Origin: Hetaerina americana
Lineage: Eukaryota; Arthropoda; Insecta; Odonata; Calopterygidae
Direction: 5' to 3'
Length of the DNA stretch: 64,000 nucleotides
Assembly: GCA_022747635.1 (NCBI GenBank)
Contig: JAKTNV010000002.1
Span: 109,786,369-109,850,368 of the forward strand
Part shown: piece by piece, positions 58,441 to 64,000 of the stretch
How positions within the stretch are numbered: the first letter of the stretch is position 1
Layout: each line of letters begins with the position of its first letter
Translations under genes and position numbers: made by a program
Notes under the pieces: model-generated
Databases searched by the model: none
What the model was told of the DNA's origin: nothing
Seen by the model: the letters and a program-made list of their open reading frames with translations, nothing else

Positions 58441-58924
58441 TAAGGAGACATTACAGGTATATATAACAAGGCCTAATAGTAGGAGATCATTTGATTTCCA
58501 AGGGAAGGGCAAAGAGCATTGTGCCAGGCTTCCTGCTTGGCTTGGATGACTCAAAATTACTTAACAGATTTTGTAAAGTAAATAAAATATTAATATGTCT
58601 ATTTTCAAAGATTATGAATTTAAGTGCAGATATAAGGAACGTCAAGGATTGGTACAAAAGTTAATTACTGAAACAATACAATTTGATGTTGTAAGAATAC
58701 TATTTCAAAATAATGATGGCTTTAAGTAGAAAGATATTCTTAAATTGAGTACAAATATTTGGATTTTAAAAAGGCTTTATCCTTCAATTATACAAAGAGG
58801 TGATCATGGAGACTCTAAGCTACTTAGATATATTTCTAAATAACTGGAGACCAATATGCTTCAGATCACAAAAGCTTTTCTGATATGAATAAAATAGTCA
58901 TGAAAATCACCTTGTTGCCTCGTA

Positions 58925-61060
58925 ACATCTACATAATACCCTGCAAGCCGCTGCAAGGGCATGTGGCAGGGGGTGTTAGGTCACCACCCGCAAAAAGGGA
59001 CAAAACCACATACAAAATCAACACATATATGCAAAACTATACCCACAGTGGCGTTCCTACATTCATGCAAAAATCCTTTCAACTAACATGCAAGAAAATA
59101 CATATACTATCATCCATCAAATAATTGCACCTTAGGATGCCAGAAGAAATTTATCCAATAACGTGCAGACTAGAATTTGAAAAGTAGGAAGGTGAAATTC
59201 CACAACCACATGGACATGGAACATACAATGATCTCCTCCCCCAAGGACACAGGTAGGGAATATTACCCAATACTGCAGGTAGCGGAAGGGTCCCCCCCAC
59301 GGAGAGAGACAAGTTTTGGAGCAGAAAAACAGACGAAGCAGAGCAAGAAATACTCTTAAGATACATATTTAATGGCGTATATAATTTAATGGTATTCTAA
59401 TGAGGTCATGGGGGAAGGGTTTTGACAACAAAACACACGAAGTCAGTGAAAGTGCATGCAATTGAGTAGAACTAATTATTCACTAGACGCTGAGGGTGGC
59501 AAGTGGAATTTTTGCTATCTATTACCCTGCAGTTGCTATCCCGTATTGTCCGTGGGAAGAAGGAGTCCTCGAGTTGGCTAGTTCTGGCATCTATTTCCCA
59601 AATTTTATATGCATGATCCAAGCAATCAATGCATGTAGGAGTATGAATAATTTGTGAGACCTTGGTGCTGAAACATGCGGATCTGGATTTATTTAGTAAT
59701 TTCAATCTTGCATTGAATCGTCTCTCTTCCAATGATTCCCACCCCAAATCCATGAGCATTTTGGTGACGCTTTGCGTTTTATCGTAAGAATTTTCAACAA
59801 AACGGGCTGCCCGGCATTGAACCTTCTCAATTTCCGAATGAGGCCTCACAAGAGCGTGGTAATAACGTTCCTTGACCTTGGAGAAACTTCTGCCAACAAT
59901 TTGTTTAATAAACAACATTGGCAACATCGTTCATGAAAATGCTTTGGAAGAATGTATTTAAATGTTAGGTTTACCCGCTCTGTCAGTATGAATGATATTG
60001 TTACAATCCCTTAAGCAAGCCACAGTTTGCTTAACCCCTTTTACTTCCCTAACACATAACCAGAAAGCTTTGGGGTCAGTGTCCAAATACTCGCAAAGCA
60101 CTTAACGTTTAAAGTCTTGTAAGGCGCCGTGTAATTGTGTTTTGGTTTCAATTTTAGAGACTCTATATTTTTCCCATAAATGTTTATCCTCCAAGGATGA
60201 TGTGTTCACACCTGCTTTCTTTACCCTAGAGTGTAACATTCTTAGCTTTCAAAGGGCTTTTTTAACAAGGGCAGAAGTTTCAAAGTCTGCTTTGTGGTAA
60301 TTATAAATTTTCTTTTTGGTTTAACAATCTTTTTTATTTCTACGTCCAAGTTAAGATTAACTGATTTATGGTCACTCAAGCCCTCGCCAGTTGATACACC
60401 AATAATTCGTTTCGGTGTGTTCATAAGAAATAGGTTCAATATGTTCTTTCCATGGGTGGCTTACTTCCTTGATGGAGGGAGTTTCTTTGAACCAATTTTA
60501 TCATGGAATTACAAAATTAGCGATCGCGGGTCCCAGATTTAATGCTGTTGCTGTCCCAATCGATACCAGGGAGGTTAAAGTCACTACCAAATATGTGGAT
60601 ACTGTTCTTATTTTTACGTGTTACTTGTATATTTGTTCATTGAGGGTATGAAGTGTTTTAAAACCTGAGTCTGGAGGTCTATAGAAAGAGCATAAATTGG
60701 TTTTGTGTTGATTAGATCGCAGTAAGGTGCACCAAACACTTTCTATGTTATTATTTTCAAATATAAATTGTCTGCTTCCAAAATTAATTTTCACTGCCAT
60801 GAAAACTCCTCTAAGTCCTGTGCCTCTATCATGTCAGTAAACTGTGAAATCTATTGGGAAAATTTCTTAGCTGTTGATATCATTACACAGGCAAGGTATT
60901 ACTCTGTGCTGTATATCAGCGGAATAACTTTGGATTTTGTGCTCGAGATCTGCTGTTTTATTTTTGAATCTTCTCCAATTTATTACAAGGATAGTTAATT
61001 ATTTTTATTTACGCTCATGTTTGTGTCTGACTGTAATTTAGGACGTATTTGATGAGAAGT
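58925..61060 (-). mobile_element. LINE family X, longest copy, decayed
   Basis: Minus strand, from 61060: endonuclease-like pieces (LCSFYRPPDSGFKTL; DFNLPGIDWD-like; MNTPKRIIGVSTGEGLSDHK at about 60380-60439), a linker (LEDKHLWEKYRVSKIETKTQ), the C-terminal RT part (59472-59927), and a 3' hairpin with GCAGGGTATTATGTAGATG at 58925-58980. The central RT core is deleted and frames are broken. This copy shows the domain order of the family. Confidence 0.85.
59472..59927 (-). pseudogene. LINE family X, C-terminal reverse-transcriptase region
   Basis: A 151-codon open frame with YYHALVRPHSEIEKVQCRAA, RFVENSYDKTQSVTKMLMDL, GWESLEERRFNARLKLLNKS and DHAYKIWEIDARTSQLEDSF FPRTIRDSN. This is the part after the RT catalytic core. 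It has no YADD and is not functional alone. Confidence 0.88.
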
Positions 61061-61224
61061 GCATGTCAAATGTCTTTCTATATCAATGCCAGGGTTGTCA
61101 GTTACTTTTATGTGTCAATTAATCATATGATCTGCGCTAGCCCCAAATGTTACTGACCCACTAAATGACCTGCCCTCTATCCTAAAAAAGGCCTACAGTG
61201 GTAGAGAGTGTCCTATCCGCTAGC

Positions 61225-62110
61225 TTACTCGCCCCTTCCGCTGTGTAATGGACCCCAGATCGGTTCAGGGGAGTCCTCCACAATTGGAGGGTTGGCCTTA
61301 GGTTGACGAAGGAGGCTCCTATGTCTGCGTAGAATTGCGAGTCTCTGGTTTATGCCTTCCTTTTGGCTCCAAACCAGAGACCCGCAATCCTCCCTCAGTA
61401 TGCGCTTATTTTGAATTTTAATAATGTTCAAGGTGAGTGGTGAAGGACGCACATGTAGAATGCTATACAGTAGATAGACATGAAATTCTCCACAGAACAG
61501 GGATGGTACAACTTCTAGCAAAACAGTGAATCAGATAGATCTGACGAGGAACCAGATGGAGCTAAGTAGCTTAGTTAAGGAGTTAGTATGCATTTCCCAA
61601 GGTACACGAATATCAATGGTTATGCCGAGGAATGTAGAGTGATCTACTTGGGGTATTCTTTCTCTATCGAGATAAACAGCTACATTGAAGGTTTTCATAG
61701 AAACATTGAAAAAGTAGATCAGATGTGATATATTGACATGGGGTTGGAACAGTTATTATTGCATTATTTGGATAATTTCTGAGAAAAAAGTTAACATTAG
61801 ATTTAAATGAAACATGACGAGTTGAAGTAATATTGAAATTTGAATCATCCACATCTAAGACTGGATTAATATCGGTGGTGGGAGGAAAATAGTGAGGAAG
61901 ATCATTGATACACAATAGAAACAAATTAGGGTCATGGATAAAGCCTTGGGTGACACCTCTTCAATCATGATTTTTAAGTAGGAAGAAATTTTATCACCAT
62001 TGAAAATAAGAGAAACAGGATAGCATCTATTTGTGAGATAAGATTATAACCATTCTAAGCTTAATTTTTCAATGGAAACTTTATTGAGTTGATTGGAAAA
62101 GAATACCGAG
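61225..62110 (-). mobile_element. decayed LINE RT fragment
   Basis: Minus strand: SPKALSM / GFIHDPNLFLLCINDLPHYF (the .PQGS.L.P.LF.LYINDLP block, altered), VLDVDDSNFNI (a mutated YADD), then VVPSLFCGEFHVYLLYSILH and KIQNKRILREDCG. Several stops and frame changes. Not the same LINE as family X. Confidence 0.78.
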
Positions 62111-62661
62111 CGCACAAATATTTTAAATATTGGTGATTCATCCAATACGCTAAACCATTATGAGAGACCTGTAGAAGCAGCCATTAAATTAATATAAAGC
62201 TTAGTAATTCCTTGAAAATGTAGACAAGTAATAAGTGTTTTAATACTTGTGTTAAGGCTAAATAATGTAAGATCTTGCAGCTTTGAGAAAAGGGTTATAG
62301 GTTAAATAATGCATTGTTTTGGAGAGGATTCAGGAAGAAAGCAACTAACTCAGGTGACCACTGATGAATTTATCCCGATAAGATGCTGCCCATATTACAG
62401 CAATATAGAATTATGAATTATTATCAATTAACTTGGAAATTCATACTTGAAACATGCTCGAATATCAACTATCTCACTTCAAAATCATGTCAAAATGATA
62501 AAAATGAAATGATCTGAAATTTTCATGTGGCAAATGACTCAGCAAGTACCCAGCTGTGGTGTGGTATTACACAGGTACTCATCTAAAAAATTTATTCGTA
62601 AAAATAAATCATACATTTTAAAATATCAAGCAAAAGAAATACTTCATGTTGCACAACTTAC

Positions 62662-62878
62662 CAACAGCAATCCAAACTGGGATATGCCGGCGAGACCCAA
62701 GGTAGGATACAAAGATGACTGTAATGACATTTCCAATTTCATATGAAGATGCAACGAGGCCAGAGAGAGAGGATGGGATCTCAAATCTTTTCTCAATGGT
62801 AGTAATGACAGAGTTTATGTATCCAGAAGAGAGGGCTTGCTGCAGTGTAACCAGGAACGAGAGCAGGAGAACAAAGAC
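62662..62878 (-). CDS. Oatp: OATP transporter exon: TM1 and TM2 (first exon in window)
   Basis: Encodes VFVLLLSFLVTLQQALSSGY (TM1), INSVITTIEKRFEIPSSLSG, LVASSYEIGNVITVIFVSYL (TM2) and GSRRHIPVWIAVG. The spacing and the TTIE.RF..PS..SG.....YEIGN pattern are typical OATP. Acceptor TTTCCTATTTCAG (polypyrimidine-rich), opens in phase 0, so at least one upstream coding exon with the N-terminus lies beyond 64000. Donor TTG|GTAAGT. The joined twelve exons give 816 residues, so the whole protein exceeds the 630-750 residues usual for the family. These proteins are plasma-membrane uniporters or exchangers of amphipathic organic anions; the substrate cannot be read from the sequence. Confidence 0.97.
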
Positions 62879-63689
62879 CTGAAATAGGAAAAAGAGAATT
62901 TTATTTAACATAGAGACAAACAATTATTCAAGAAGAGGGTATATATTTCCCACCACCCATTGGTTTGCATACAGTTTTTAAAATTCTTCAGTTTCCCTGT
63001 TTCCATTTTGGAGTGAATGACTGTCTTATGAGCTACAGATGGAGCTACAGATTACAGTAATATGCAGGTAAAACTAAAAATGTGTGCATTAAACTAATTA
63101 CAGTTTGACAAATGCATAAAAACCAGCAATGTTTATTCTGGGCTAATGAAAGCATCACAATTTGACATTAAGTCATTCTCATGTCCTAAAGCAGAGGCAA
63201 CAACTTATTCCTGCAGTATGCACTCTCATGCCTTAATATACATGTAATTAAACATAAACTACTACTTTTAATTATACACATACTACTGCTACTTGATGTA
63301 TAAAACATTACACTTTTTCTCGTGCCATACCATATGAAAAAATTCATCCGCCTGGTATATTGAGTTAGTATGCACCGATGAATCTAGACCGTTGGCTCTC
63401 AATCTCTTTTGCTCAGTCATACATCATAGTCAATAATATCAGTCCCTCCCTCTCAAGATACATAGCCTAACTCAAATGGTGCACTCCAATACCAGGTTTA
63501 TGTTAATTTCAATCTGCCACATTCACTAAACTTGATCAAATGTGACAAAAATACATTCAAAATGTTAAAATTATAAGCAAACTACGACAAGACGTCACAC
63601 ACTGTAATCCTTCATCTATCTGGGCAGCAGTGCAGCTTGGGTAGGAAGAATTTTGATCAACATCAATTAAAGAATATCTCAATCTAAGG
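62879..63689. other. upstream OATP intron, no element recognised
   Basis: AT-rich DNA 5' of the first visible exon on the minus strand. No candidate N-terminal exon (CG...C.P.WLQ-like) is visible before the window ends. Confidence 0.5.
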
Positions 63690-64000
63690 TGGTGTTCATA
63701 AAGAAGATGCAACTACTATGCTCAAAGAAATTGAGGTTGTGAACAAGGAAGCAGTTTGCCAAAACATTCGTGTGGAGCATGGCACTCTACGTATTAGAGA
63801 CATGGAACATTGGAAGAGGGATTGGCAAAAAAGAATGGAGGCCTTTGAAACATAGTGCTGGAGAGGAAATAGCTGAAGATTAAATGGACAGACAAAGTGG
63901 GATATGAGATAGTATATATAGAAGAGCACAAGAGGAAAGGACCTCATGGAGAACTCAATGGCAAGGGAGAACTATAGATGGATTGGACACACCTTTAGGC
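63690..64000 (+). mobile_element. LINE fragment running off the window edge
   Basis: Plus-strand pieces KTFVWSMALYVLETWN and RRAQEERTSWRT-like text match the C-terminal region of the LINE at 54485-56192 (KTLIWSVAMYGAESW...). Frames are broken. It continues past the edge. Confidence 0.75.

Larger units (their letters stand above)
58149..62661 (-). other. OATP intron, 4.5 kb, mostly LINE sequence
   Basis: Donor TTG|GTAAGT at 62656-62661. It contains the dispersed repeat E copy 2 (58225-58440), family-X LINE (58925-61060) and another LINE remnant (61225-62110). Confidence 0.75.

Noticed and set aside
60768..60998. 76-codon plus-strand frame
   Set aside because: It is antisense to the endonuclease part of the family-X LINE.
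63696..63947. N-terminal OATP exon on the minus strand
   Set aside because: The frame has no OATP N-terminal pattern; the plus strand here is a LINE fragment.
1..64000. CRISPR arrays, operons, bacterial promoters
   Set aside because: None are present; the intron-exon structure and SINE/LINE content are eukaryotic.

Overview
This window looks like nuclear DNA of an arthropod. It has a gene with many small exons and long introns, a dense mix of tRNA-derived SINEs, non-LTR retrotransposons and mariner elements, and no operons or compact ORFs. The species cannot be fixed from the sequence. The one host gene I recognise is an organic anion transporting polypeptide (OATP/SLCO family) on the minus strand. 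Twelve coding exons run from 62878 down to a stop codon at 26536-26538. Every splice junction keeps phase, and the exons join into 816 codons plus stop. The N-terminal exon(s) lie beyond the right edge. The joined protein carries the OATP signature, a Kazal-type extracellular domain, a proline-rich cytoplasmic loop and an acidic C-terminal tail.

Layout. Positions 1-19200 are CpG-rich and hold no gene I can identify. They contain a foldback repeat (790-934), a short mariner-like MITE (1961-2148), a G/C-rich block (4340-4640), two AT/GT microsatellite tracts (5950-6222, 7701-7895), an internally deleted mariner with intact terminal repeats (8472-9389), and SINEs at 6228, 9707 and 14364. At about 19.2 kb CpG density falls sharply and stays low to the right end. 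Positions 19200-26535 are the CpG-poor flank and probable 3' UTR of the OATP gene, with a SINE at 22051-22334 bounded by an 11-bp target-site duplication. Positions 26536-62878 are the OATP exons and eleven introns.

The introns are full of mobile elements: non-LTR retrotransposon pieces of at least three kinds (28.6, 32.1-32.8, 34.4, 37.7-39.5, 54.5-56.2, 58.9-62.1 and 63.7-64 kb), a near full-length mariner with one frameshift (52768-54089), several SINE families, and two insertions with large inverted repeats bounded by 15-16 bp direct repeats (40898-41289 and 42979-43158).

The most unusual items are: (i) a retroposed family with tRNA-like modules, one copy of which is a 160-bp-arm palindrome; (ii) a set of foldback repeats sharing a CTGAGGA / short hairpin / GAAAC layout that partly resembles a hammerhead ribozyme core; (iii) the CpG boundary near 19.2 kb; (iv) a conserved 3'-terminal hairpin linked to one LINE family. 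All calls come from reading the sequence, without database searches.
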